A stretch of DNA of 64,000 nucleotides from Trichoplax adhaerens. Lineage: Eukaryota > Placozoa > Uniplacotomia > Trichoplacea > Trichoplacidae. The position numbers were made by a program, and so were the translations under genes. Each line of letters starts with the position of its first letter. Positions within the stretch are counted from its first letter, which is position 1. Under the pieces are notes generated by a model. It was not told where the DNA came from. It saw nothing but the letters and a program-made list of their open reading frames with translations, and did no database searches. Shown here in pieces: positions 13,263 to 26,500 of the stretch. Location of the stretch: assembly GCF_000150275.1 (NCBI RefSeq), contig NW_002060945.1:7899219-7963218 (forward strand), in the 5' to 3' direction.

Positions 13263-15632
13263 ATTCACTCCTAGCTACTCTAAAACTGTATTACTCTTTG
13301 ACGCTTTAAGCAAATAGTCGTTTACTGGGCAATCCATATCAGTCAACTGACTTCATCACTGGATCAATATTGCTTTAAATTTTATAGCTGAGAAGAATCA
13401 CGAAATTGTAAAAAGTCACGTCATCTAATTCATCCTAAATACATAAATAGGAGTGTTTTGCCAATAACATATTGTCTGGTTGAAAACTGTTTAGAAATAA
13501 AGCGTAAATAAATTTTACTACTAGCAACGGGTACTTGGTCTGCGATAACGACGTATAGTAGTGTGCTAGTTAATATAAGAAGTCTAATGCATTTGATATT
13601 ATATCAAAGTGTTCAATCACTTCAGTGATACATAGGATTCATAATATTATTGCAGTTAAGTGTGTTTTGTCTACACCAGTAACATCAATCCATTCATCGA
13701 TTAAGAAGAAAGCGCGTCAACAATCGAAAAAGATCTATCGAATGAAACTAATGAATTCTATGATGAAACCCAAGTATCAACCTGCTTTCTCAAAATCTGA
13801 TGGTTGTTTTGTAACACAGCTGTATCTTGTATGCTATCATCATAGTATGGAAATTTCATAAGATTCTAGGATTTGACTGGAATGAATAAAGACTTCATAA
13901 GCAAGCCTACCAGCAATATTTAATCATTGAAATAATTGTCTAGAAAACTTATGAGAATCTTACAATACTCTTTTACCTCGATAAAATCAAATACTTCATT
14001 CCTATCTCATTACAGCGTCTTACTCACATATTTTCTTTTGTAATATAATCGTATTGCATGGCTATTGGCCCTTATGTTGGCAATTTGGCATATAATATGA
14101 AAAGTACAAGTGCGCTGTTCCATCATACCAGCCTCAATCTACAAATGCTTTGTAAGATTCAATATTGGAATACTAACTGAATGAAACTGCCATAAATGTT
14201 CTAGGCTTATTCCTTGATTAAAATCTGGTGGAATAATTTTTTAAATAATTATACCATAATAGATTAACTATTAAAATTACTCTTGGTATTCATCCTACAT
14301 TTACGATCGAAATTTACTGTAAACAACGTATAATTGATATCAATGATCAGCTATTAATTTCTTTTTCGTCTTTCAACGCTGGAGGCAAATAATTAAATTA
14401 CTGTGATATCGTAAGACTTACATTTTTTTAATGTTGTATGGCTCAAGTACGTATTCTTATTGAACATGCAAATTTTTCACAGTACTGAACTATACTAGTA
14501 AATGAGGTAAGGGAAGACTGACATCACCCAGTTTTTACATTGACAGCCTCTAATTTAATTTACGACTTATCAAATCCTAACTTTTCTATTTCTTTATTTA
14601 AAAATTTAGGTTTATTGCTTGAGCTATACCTGTCAAGCTAAATGCTATAGCAAGATTTAATCCTTGCACTACTTGCGAAAATTTTCTGTCTTTATTGCTA
14701 CGTGTGTATTGTTCTAGTATGCAGTCACGTGGCGAAACAGACCAAACTATAAATACAAATATATGTTAAGGCCACTATATATTTATATATAAAAATAAAA
14801 TATCTTAATCTATGATCTTGGATTGCCTTTCTACAAGCTTTATTAACTAATATTGATAGTAACAATTTTAAGAAGTTTACTTTGTTAGAGTATTAGCTAA
14901 CTGGGAAGAATTTAATCGCAGCGTGCATCAATAGTTGGAAGTGATCAAGTCGCTGTCATGATATTTTGCTATGTTAACTGTGTATACGTACATTAAATGC
15001 TCAGTTTATTAATATTTTATTTAAAAATACCAGAAATATTCACGCTACGATCGAAAACAACATGAATAAGTGGATAGAAAATTAAAATGTATAGTAGCGG
15101 TAAATTATTACATTGAAGATCTAGTGAAATGGGATATCGTTAGCAACTAAACAAACTTAGGTCTTGATCATATCAATTATATACCAATACTAAGAGATAA
15201 AATACCACCTATAGTATCAAAATTTTGAAATAGTTACTGTCGTAAAAGGATGTTCGGCTTCATTTCTCGATCTAGTTTCAATAGTCTAATAGTTTATAAT
15301 CAGCTTTACGTTCATGTCAGTATCATGTCAATATAATAAATATCTGAATTTTTATTTTCGTTTCTCGTTACCTTTGTGCTGGTAGTATCCTGAAGGATTT
15401 ATCCTATTCAATGTTGATGAAGGTCATCTAAGCTTTATAAAATAGAATGTTATGTAATATAAAGATTTTTACATTTTTATGCATTTCTAGTAAAATTCCA
15501 CCTGAAGTGTTACGTATCATAATGTGTATTATAAGGATTTGGATTCAGTTTTCATTGTATTCTTCAAAGAAAACGTTAATACTTTACTATAGCAGCTTAA
15601 AGCGAAGTAATTTAAAATATAAAATTTTCTAC

Positions 15633-15865
15633 CTAAATACCGTATTTAATTTCAATAGATAAATCCAAAAAATGTTCACCTTCACTTTCCAAGGCCTGCA
15701 GTGGAATGCACGTACACTGCAATGCATCCTTACAGTACGTTTTTTTGCTTGGAATACCAAATTTGCTATATTTTTGGCAAATGAGCGTTTCCGAAGTAAT
15801 TTGTGAGTTTCTGCAGAGCAATCGAACTGCAGGAATTTTGGTTAACCTTTGTTTTAGTAATTAGG
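15633..15865 (-). CDS. Unidentified coding-like open frame, possible exon
   Basis: About 75 codons are open on the minus strand, ending in a stop at the low-coordinate side. The translation is not the usual Phe/Ile/Lys-rich noise: it is balanced, with Ser, Glu, Pro and five Cys spaced over 50 residues (LLCRNS, ICQKYS, YCKDALQCTC). It begins without a Met, and AG-type acceptors lie near its 5' end. A GTATTT near the 3' end could be a weak donor. I do not recognise the family. It may be an exon of an unread gene, a pseudogene fragment, or chance. Confidence 0.2.
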
Positions 15866-16756
15866 GAAAAATAAGTTGCAATTGCGCGATAATTAAATCA
15901 AAGTACCTTATAGCTGATTAATCGTATTGTTACAATGTAATTTATCATTTACAAATAGCAGTTGTGTGTTTAGGCTAAATATCAATGTCTGTACTCGAAC
16001 CATAGCGGCTATGCAATGTCTTCAGTTATAGCATCATAACAGATCTCAATTACTTGGTTATTACTGTGAACAAAAATTCTGACTACATTTGGAATATTAT
16101 TATTTTAGTACAACTCGAGCAATGAATAGGTTATATCTAGTAGGTATATTGTATAATTGGTTTTTCATAACATCAATAATACTATTTCAAAGATTACTAC
16201 AATAAAATATCTTAGAATATTATAACAAGAACTTTAGCTTTCTGGAAAACTTTATTTATTACACAAATCTCTTTGTCTCCAAAATACCAATCACATCTCA
16301 GTACCTTTGCCTTAATACATACAAACTACTGCGAAAACTACTGCGAAAAGTATTTGTAAAACAGATACTTCCATGATTTAACATTCAAGCGTCCGTCTAA
16401 TAGAATCTGAAATTCTTAACCTGCAAGTATTTTGGGTTGGACTATAATTATATTCGTTAAAATCTCATTTGGGATTCTAATATATGTTATTTTATCAGCT
16501 TGAAATCAGTATCTTCATGGTTTCATTTTTGGCCTCATTTTTCTGAGTCGCCAAAGATAACTATCCATGTGTATGTTTGACCCAGAAACAATACAATTAT
16601 GACCTTTAAAATAAGAAGTAGATCATACTCATTGCATAATTCAATTGGATTTTTCCTGAATCATGCACACGTATATCGAAATAAAGGAAATTATTTCTTT
16701 CAGGTTTATTTCTAAAGAAATTCGTAGTTTTATCAAATTGAACTTTCCTACAAACA

Positions 16757-17041
16757 TTGAATTTTGTCAATATCCTGTTAAATGATGATTGCTTGAAATC
16801 ACGTACTTTGTATTCGATAAGGACCGTTTCGGAAACGGATATGGTAGCTGATTTTTTAAAAGAGGGTATAACTGTTTTAAAATTTCTTCTAGATAATATT
16901 GGCGAAGGCACCGTATTGCTATATAATAAAATCATTCCAGTCAACAAAAAAATTACTTTAGCAAACGAAAATTTTAACTATTTTATGATCAATTGTTTCC
17001 TTCGAATTTATTTTTGTTTAATTTCTCAAAGCAATTCATGA
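16757..17041 (+). CDS. Unidentified coding-like open frame
   Basis: 94 codons are open on the plus strand, beginning at TTG rather than ATG, so it would be an internal exon or a fragment. The first 60 residues look protein-like (for example SETDMVADFLKEG and LLDNIGEGTVLLY), whereas the end becomes Phe/Ile/Asn-rich. The opposite strand is also open for 113 codons over 16606-16947, so only one of the two can be meaningful and possibly neither. No family is recognised. Confidence 0.18.
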   Translation: MNFVNILLNDDCLKSRTLYSIRTVSETDMVADFLKEGITVLKFLLDNIGEGTVLLYNKIIPVNKKITLANENFNYFMINCFLRIYFCLISQSNS

Positions 17042-19644
17042 TATAAAAATCACTTGTAATGGCCAGAAAAAATGATTAATGTCTCATTGCGTGATCCATT
17101 GCAAAAATATTAAAATGGGTAATCATCCTATTTTCATCGTATTAATATAGAATTACGTGGCCAATTTATACGTTACAGCCCTTTTCCATATCATTCATCT
17201 TTTAAAAAATCGATTTATTGATCTAGACTATTGCTCGTTTTTTTTAAATCTGAGATAAACATTGCTAGATAATAGGTGAAAAGAGTATCATCTGAATTTA
17301 ATTAGTTTTCATAATTAGATATCAAAACATTTAAATCAAGGTTAGAAATAAATTGTTACATTTAGGCTCGCAGGGTATGTCAAACGAAACTACTTAACCT
17401 ATATACGAGTATTTTGAATTAATTGAAGGAATCCAATTATTTATCTTTACTATGTTATAACAATGAATGAAATGATTGAATCAATTATATCATTACCACT
17501 AGTATTTGGAAAATTAATTTCTAGCATGACTGCATTCTTTAGGTCAGAGCTATATTGGAAAGTTACAATGAGAACAAACTAGGAATAGTTAGTAATGTTA
17601 GGGAGTTCATCTGATCATGGCTAGCAAAGCCCAAATGATTATGTCTGCAACCACTAATATAGAGAATGTTAGTAACGTTATATTTAGCTGATTAATATAA
17701 ACAAATTACAAGTGAAAACCAGCATATTATGATAACAAGGTTGAAGAATAGACTAAATCGTTCGGTTAAATTTTGTAATTTGAGATATCCACTCAATTTT
17801 GTTTACGACGGATTAAAGCGTTAAGAAATTAATCTGATGTCACGTCATTTACGACGGCTGAATAGCTTTATCGATCAGCTTAACAGCAAGAAATTGAAAT
17901 ATCAAAACTAGTAATCTAAATTTGATGTCTCTTATCGCAATATCGTCATAATTGTGTTTGTTTATTTTTATGGCAATTGATGCTGAGAAGTGGTCTGCTC
18001 GTAGCCTATTCATTCAAAAAGTACAAGCATAGTTCAATTTTGGTATTTCCATATCCTAGTCACGTTTAAGTCTAGTCCTGCGAAAATATATTGTTTACAT
18101 TTTCAAACAGGAAAACAGTTAGAAATTCAATATCAGTTAATAATATGAACTTTATATAGAGTTCAAGTTTACTACGGTAACTGTAGCCCATGCCCGGAAT
18201 AAGTTTATTTTTCAAATTTCCGGTAATCGTTGTCCATAATCGTGATGAGACTGAGTGGCGGGATAAAGTATGGTAATAAATAATCAAGCAAAATCTGCTT
18301 AAGCGAATAAAGGCTTTAACATTTAAAATGACAAATGTTAGTTAATCGAGAAGACTGTTTCGTTAGTTGAAGTATTGATATTTATCTTTTTTTTTGCGTT
18401 TTAGATTACTCTATTCTTAGTAGTTAGTATTCATAACATCATTTCAAATCATTCTTTTGATCCATATAATGAAAAGCAAGAAAAGAGTGCTTACTACGTG
18501 AGCTTGTGACCTGCAGTAAATGGGAACGGGGTAGGATTTATACCGGATATATTTAATCGACACTTATTTCTTAGATTATAGATTTTGATGTGATATGACA
18601 CTGTATGGTATACTGTATCTTTAGGCTTTAACGTTAATGAAATGATGGATTTAGAAAGCGATTATAGTGATAATAATATATCATTTACTTCAGGACAGGT
18701 TTAAATATGCTAAATTGGATATAATCTAACTATAATAAACTGGTGCACCAATTCTATTAATTATAAAGCTTTATGGCCGGTGGAAATCGAGTAGATTACA
18801 CTTTATATTACAAAAGCTATATCGATTTCTTGGGTTTTATTCCTTACGTGCTCACTAAATTTACTTAGCCGCTAACAATATGAACTAAATTTCAGTCATA
18901 TCAGCTTACAAATATGCGCTATTTTACCTTCTCAGTTAAATTATATATCCATTGATACAAATATCATTTCTTATTTCCGATAGAATATTAAAGACATATT
19001 TTCGTCACGATAGCCAAGAAAATACTAAAGATTGATATATAATAGAATGAAATTTGAAAAAGAAATAACCGAATTTTTTTCTTTCTTTCTCATTCAAATA
19101 GCATGCAGTAGAATTGATTTAATCAATTTATTGTCAATGTTTGCTGAGGCATTGATATTTATATAATTGCCATTGAATCTGTTATTCTATCCTTTTCACA
19201 AACTTAATTAGAAAATTCTTGATACGCAAAAGTCGTCTCTTTGATATACTTAGCAAACTTCAACTCATACAGCTAACATAAAAGCAGAAAATTTTTTATT
19301 GATATTATTATTAAATGGGCTATTTTTAATATTGTTACCGTATCATTTTAAAAAGTTTAATTTTTTTACGCATCGTAGTCGAGATATTCACATCGACCGT
19401 TTTATTAGATTGTCGTTGTATTCTAACTTAGGACTACCTTTTTATCTAGATCACAGTACTGTAGTTTTTAAATTCATGTGGTTGTCGATAATCATAGTTA
19501 TCGATTTAGGCTAGTCTGATTTCACTGTTTAATTTTATTCATAATTCATAAATTAAATCTCTCTCAGGCGACTTAGAAGCAAAATATAGATAAAGTTAAA
19601 CTCATTAAAGTGAATTAGTTCTAAAATTTGACTGATCAACCGAA

Positions 19645-22600
19645 ATGGGAAGCGCTGGCGGTAAATTAATTGCGACTGACAATCATGTAAGAGTCGATCA
19701 CAGTAATCGCACTCAGCCTTTTACACTCAGTAAAAGGAATAAAAAAATTATTAGACAAACTTGGAAGAAAATTTCAGCTAATAAAATTGAAAATGGTGTC
19801 CTTGTCTTTTTCAAGTAAGTTTACTGATTTTTAGCTTTATAGGCTTACAGGAGTTTATTCTTCTGATATATTTAAAATTATTTGACTTACTGCAATATTC
19901 AATTCCTAAATAATTTATGGCTGTTTAGCTAGTGTCTTCTTTTTTATTACATGGGTTCCATTTATTATTGCAGTTTGTAGCAGCACAACAATAATTTCAA
20001 TATATGACTTATTTATTCTCCGTTTATGGTGTTGCGATACAGAATTTGAAGTAATTTAGAATATGTTCTTACCGTGCACCTTACATCTAGCACTGATATT
20101 TCATTACTTTTCTATATTATGTACATTTAATATCTTATTCGTCCTTTAGAAATTACTTTTATTCTTGATTTCTTCCTTACTTCAGATTGTATGAAAAGTT
20201 TCGCAACTCATTAAAAGTTGGCAACTTATTAATAGAATAGAATTGTCAAAAACTCGTGCAATACTACATTAAAAATAGGCAACAGCTTTTAACGTATCTG
20301 TAGAGTCTAAAAATGCGGGGTAGAACCTTTACAATTAGAAATGGAAAAGGTTTGAAGATCCTGTCACAAATCTAGCAACAAATTAAAAACTTAGGATGCT
20401 ATCACAAAAAATAACGTTTTTAGGATAGAAATAGAGTTAGAACGGGATAGAACAATCCAGACAGCAAAGTCCTCCATTCCTAATTTTAGAGAGAAAATCA
20501 AACTTTGTTTCTGATTTTTGTCGTTTGTTTGCCGGCGATACTAGCGCAATGTTAGAAATTTGCGTAATATTAATGGTATTTTTTGAAGTAGAGATTTCTT
20601 TTAAGTCTATCAATTTGTGAAGCACCGAGAACTTGTGTTAGGTACACTTAAAATTGCATAAGGAAATGATAAAGAGGATTGGTTCAGAGTAAAATTAATG
20701 TATTTTAAAAGGCAATCGATGGAATTATTCTTAAATTGCTTTTATTATAAACTAAACGTTCAGTTATATTTAGTTTACGCTAAATTTAGTAATCCTTTGC
20801 TATTTCAATCGTAGCAAGGAGATCAAAATGTAGCAAATGACTTTAATCAGTTTTATGATTGCCCAAACTCTATTATAATACCTTGCTAGGCATATAATGT
20901 TGAATCTGTAGTTCCTTATCTGTGCATGGAATTTATAATGCTAATTTCCATGAATATTCACCTTTTAGTACATTCTCGGAGTTTAACTGCCATCTTTCAA
21001 AATTCTTTATACACGTATACTGTTCCGCAGGAATATTTTGTACTGTAGAAAAATTTTTGGGCTTTCGATTTCTTAGAAATTCGTCTTGGCAAAATTCAAT
21101 TATTGAATTAATATGTTAGTTTAACCTGAGCGGATGTTACAGCACATTCAATGAAATATTTGATTGAAAGTCGCTGATCTATTTTGGCTATACAGTACTG
21201 TTGTATGTCCTCTATTTATTAGTGATTTCTAATGGCAGCCTATTTACATCTTAAATCTTTAACATTCAATTCGTGCAGTATTTAATTAGTTGCCACAAAC
21301 TAGCTTCGTGACAAAGATAACGTAAAACAAATCTCTAAATTACTATAGTCTCCGGGATTCAGCATCCCTTAACTACCTCACAAGAATTTAGACGCCTTTA
21401 CTTCGTTAAAACGACTATATAACTCTTCTTTCATTCAACTATCTGCTGAGCTTAAATACCTTTCGGCAGCAGCTATCATGTATGAGTCGTAACAGTTCAT
21501 GAAATTTAGCTCATATCGGATAGCCAAATTAATACAGATATTATTCATAATTTTGGACATGTACTGAACGATTCTAGATAATTAGACTATAGTAAGTCTA
21601 CACACAGAATTATTTATAGTATCATCTATAATTGAATATCTTCAGGCTATTCATCACAAGCGTTACAAGATATAACATTATAATCAATTAATATTAGTTA
21701 CCTTATGAGAATTCTTATTACAATACAGCATAATTTACTGTAACAAAATAATAACTAGCGTAGTTCTTACTGTAAGTCATTATTAGTTTTCTCCATATAT
21801 AAATGTTAAACACTAAATTTAGTCATTTACTCTTCACGGTAGTTCGTACTGTGACAATTACCCTCATTGAAATTGCAGTAAGGATGCTTATAAAGATCCG
21901 ACTTCAGTTTGGTATCCAACCTAAAGATCACAAAAATTAAGTCGAAATCATATTTCTTAAATCAATACATAGACTTAAAAATGTAATATATTTCTATAGA
22001 AAGGAGTAGTTTGTACTAGTAGAATATAAATAAAACTGCCGAGCCCTATATAACGATGGAAATGCTAATTTTTAAATATTACACGTTGATTTCTCTATTA
22101 TGATCAAAAGTGCAATTGTTGATTATTTTCCTTTATCCCTAATAATGAATGTAGCGCTAGACTTATTTATACGTTAATAATAACTATTCTTAAGCACAAA
22201 AATTTTACATAAAGGCTCAATATTCGTTATAGCTAGCAATCTTAAACAGAGTATTAGACCTTTTAATGGTAGTCATTTCGATAAATTCGGGTATTAAACA
22301 ATAAGGATGACCGGAATCTGATTGCTGCTTGCTTACATTGTCTTGCATTAGTAGGTGTAAATGATCATTATTAGAGTAAGCGAAATCAGAATTCTAGTTG
22401 AGATTTTTGGTTAAGCAGTCCTGAATGTTAAGGAGCGGTTATAACAATTTTAGTACTCTACTTGGTTGTATATTGCAGCGATTTAATTATCATATTATGC
22501 AAAAAAATGAAAACTCTTTATGAAATCGTCTGCTTGTAATCAATGAGATTTCAATTTTATTTATGTTATATTGTCATTTCCGTATCTATAAAATCGCTTG

Positions 22601-23596
22601 CGCTGCATTTATAGAATCACTCAGCAGTTTAAAATATGGATTATAACATACATAATCATAGCATAATCGCTGCCAGTATAACCTAATCTTCATTATTTGA
22701 GGGGAAAAAAGATCGAGAAATCTGTCTTTATTCGTGAATAGCATTTGCTCTTTAGCTAAGATAGAAAAAATGAACGCTATAAAATTTAATTATTCATTCT
22801 TACAGGCTATTTCAAATTATTCCTGACGCCAAGCAATATTTTACTTCAGTGGAATTTTTCAACGATATGAAAGATTTGATAAAGGATCCACTCGTTCGAA
22901 GTCATGGCCTACGTTTCATGAAAGCCATTGAGACCATGCTAGAGATAGAATTTGATTCAAATGGTTGCATTTTCTTATTTAGCGCTATTGGTAACAGACA
23001 TTGCAGCTATGGAATTGAAGCAGATTACTTAGATGTAAGCTATCAAACTGAATCAAAAGCTTATTTACAACTATTCTTAAATTTTAAATCGTTTTAAGTT
23101 CAGACGAATTAAATTCATTAACAGTTTCAACTACCATATTATTTGTTATACAGAATTATTAAAATTTTAAACGATTACTAATTGTAAATTGAAACATAGA
23201 TAATACAAATTTACTTACTTGTAGAATAAGGTTGTATAGAGGATATAGTAGTCCAGTGTGAGTATTTTTTTTATATTCGATACAAGATTACTTTTACTAA
23301 CATTAACAATATTCTATTCATATCTAATTCATTTATAGTATGTTCCTCAGGCATTTCGATTCATGCTGACTAAGGCCTTAGGCAATAATTACACTGATAA
23401 AATTGCATCGGTTTGGGATGAAATTTTAAGCCATATTATAAAAGCAATGCAAGATAAAGTACGAGAAGGGACGAAATTAAAAGAAGATAAAGAAGAAGTT
23501 GCACGCCGTATAAGTAGCGCCTATCTCACCGATAAAAAAAGAGAGGACTGTAAAAGTACTACCAATGGCAGTGAGGATAGTCCGAATGTGATGTAA
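19645..23596 (+). CDS. Globin 2 (globin X/neuroglobin-like), 3 exons, C-terminal tail
   Basis: Second haem globin, 218 residues, from exons 19645-19814, 22806-23034 and 23339-23596. Phases are again 2 and 0 (B12.2 and G7.0 positions), and the middle exon is 229 bp, the same length as in globin 1. Landmarks are Trp40, Phe69 suited to CD1, distal His90 in LVRSHGLRFM and proximal His122 in IGNRHCSYG. The N-terminus MGSAGGK again fits Gly2 myristoylation, followed by basic residues but without a nearby Cys. The globin fold is followed by an extra C-terminal tail of about 40 residues, rich in Lys, Glu, Asp and Ser, that globin 1 lacks. The first intron is 2,991 bp, very large beside the others. 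A pyrimidine-rich acceptor (ctctctcag, AG at about 19567-19568) upstream suggests a spliced 5' leader here too. Confidence 0.9.
20437..20640 (-). CDS. Unidentified coding-like open frame inside globin 2 intron 1
   Basis: About 65 codons are open on the strand opposite globin 2, within its 3-kb first intron. The translation is hydrophilic and balanced (NIALVSPANKRQKSETKFDF, then GGLCCLDC near the end), unlike most random AT-rich frames here. No clear ATG or splice partners and no known family were found. It could be an eroded insertion or chance. Confidence 0.15.
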
Positions 23597-26500
23597 AATG
23601 GCAATTACCAGCTACCTACCAGCAGTTGAAACAACTATACTATCCACTTTTAATATAGAGTATTAAATAACTTGATCTAGTAACTTATTGTAGTATTTCC
23701 CTTTCTAATTCAAGTACTCGCTTGATATTGACCATTTTATAATAGCTGAACGTAGTATTGGAAAGGGTTTACGGAGCTAAAACATTTGCAAATCGTAGCC
23801 CAGTGACGAAATAATATAATTTTAAAAACATTGATTTATAAGCTCTACTTAAATTTTATGACACGAAAGTATCTCGTCTAAGAATGATCGAATAACGACA
23901 TTCTACCTACAGAAATCGATTAAAGAATTCATCCAATAACTAATCCAATTTAGGTTTTGACAAAAGAAGTAGTTACTTCTGTTATAATATGCTGATATCA
24001 TTATAATTAAGCTGTTGCGTTAGTGTGCTTCTGCTACAAAAATCTTTTATCAGCGTCAATTGCAATGTTTTCTTCTACTCAACTGTCTAACTGTTGAAAT
24101 CTAATTTCTGCATGCAGAGTTAGGCGGCAATTGAAATTACTGCAAAAAATTTCTTTACCTTTGCTATCATTGAAATGAAATCAGATAATACGTTAAGCAA
24201 ACAGTGACTTTGATCGTCGATAATAGTATATCAAGGATATTCGTTATAAATCAGTGTTTCTATCTTCACATAGGGTATATTGCTGGTCAAAGTTAAGATA
24301 TACTTATGATGTGATAGAATTTACATTTATCCTGCCGCTATAATAGATTCCACGAAAAGATATTAATCCGTGGGCTGCCTTATAAGATATCAATATCAAC
24401 GCCTTAATTTTTAAAAATATATGTTGCTTATAAAATTATAGAATCTATAAATATCTCGTGATGTAATAATGAAAGCTACCAAATGCTCAATTTAGAAAAT
24501 ATATGTTGATATAAATACTTTAATCATATACAAATTATTAAAGTCTGATTCAATTATGGTCGAACTATAATTTGCTGTATCGCAATAATAATTTAGACTA
24601 AAGGTATTAGTGCATGAACTAACTTATAAGAAATAAATTGGCGTAAATATAAATTTAAGTAATTTATATCAAATAGTTCATCTAAGATAGGTCGATAGTA
24701 CGTGACAGCATCTTTGCTATTGGATCAAATAATTAACCTATGAAATGTACTACCTTGGATTTCAAATTATTGTTTCCGACAAGATTAAAAAAAATGAAAT
24801 TAACGATGAATCTATTAAATGTTGCATTTAATATGAAATTTTAGAAAATCTAAAACTGTTGACCGCTATCTTTTCTTTCAATAAAATACGTTCGACCCCT
24901 TATTCAAAATCTGAGACATGGCTAAGACGAATTAAAAAGGTCCAGCTTTATTAATAAATTTCTAATACGCATTATACCAACCTATTGTTAAATTAAATTA
25001 TCTTTAATAAGGACAGCTTCTTCGTTGAGGCTAAAGACTGAATATTGTCGTCAAATAAATTAAATTACGAAATGAATTTCAAGAGATTTTTATTTACTTA
25101 ACCAAATTTACATCGTCAACCATCCATGGAAAACAGTAACACTTATCATAGAATGATTTATTATATATTAGTATACAGCATAAAGGATGCGTTGAAAAGT
25201 CTGTTTTCTCATTTCCTGTAAAAGGCGAAATTTTAACCAATATTATTCACCAATCAATTGAATGAATGTGATCGCAAAACAGAAGTAGTGATAAAAGGAG
25301 AGGATTTATGATAAAATGAATATCTAAATTACTGCATTAAAATTATTTTTTATTCTTCTTGCCATACATACTGTAGGTAATCCGTCTATACTGGCGTGAT
25401 AATCGGTAAGGAAGATTGATTTTATTATTCCATAAATCATCATCATGGTACAATCTTTATATGGGTATTGGTACAGAAATTAAGTGAGTTTATCTTAGCA
25501 GATGTTAGCAAAATAGAAATCTTTCATTACTGGCTTAAATTACGGTGAAAGGGACAGATAAAATAGAATTATTTGCTTACAATTTAATTTCGTAAATATA
25601 TTTTATAGCAATTTATTTTCAAGTACTAACAATAGTAATAAAATATGCAGAATAGAGAATTGCATTCAAAAATAGGGCCCATCAGTCCAGTTCCTTAAAA
25701 GTAGTCTGATAATGTTCGATAGATAATTTACAATTTCGGTAGTATTTACGAATTACATAGAATCATTTCGAATGGCTTTTACGGTAAATCATAGTTTCAT
25801 TTCATGATTATTGCATAATAAATCATTGAATTCTAAGGTAGCATCATTAATATCTTACTTTTTATTTATTGCTTATTAAAGTGAATTTGCTATGTACCGA
25901 TCGTATTTACTAGCGATAAAAAATGGTCGTTAAATTCTATAGCAGCAATAAAACTGGTTTAGTTATTAGCTGACAGTTCAGGACTAAGATGTAGGCTTGA
26001 TTCTATCCATTTTGCATTTTATTAGTCAGCGATTCTTAATAACATGAAATAAGACATTTTGATATAAAAAAAATAAGCGTGGTAATGCATGGAAAAACTG
26101 TAGATCGTTCGATAGCTAAAATTTTGGTGTATACTCGCATGATCGATCACCCGTATTGCTTTATCGATTTATACGAGGTATAAATTGTTGACAAATATTC
26201 TCTATTCCTTAATTACTTATGCCTTTCATTTCAATTTAACCGAATTACTTCTATTTATGCCTTTATAACTAAAGTAAGAATAAAAATTCTTTAATGGGAT
26301 CTATTGTAGTAGATATCCTATCTATCTATTCAAAATTTTATCGTTGTCAAATTATTTTAAATATAATAGCTAATCCTAATGGACTTAAGGATAAAAGCTG
26401 AGCCTAAATTAATCTCTATCGGGGTTTACTCGCATAATTTCAAACCGGTGTGAGCGATTTTGTAATTTAGATTCCTATTTGGAAGAAGCATGAAATTAAT

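Larger units (their letters stand above)
13263..19644. other. Intergenic region between the two globins
   Basis: AT-rich. It holds a few coding-like but unidentified open frames, given separately (15633-15865 minus and 16757-17041 plus), and a short tandem of ACTACTGCGAAA at about 16326-16349. No recognisable gene, RNA or transposon was found in the remainder. Confidence 0.4.
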
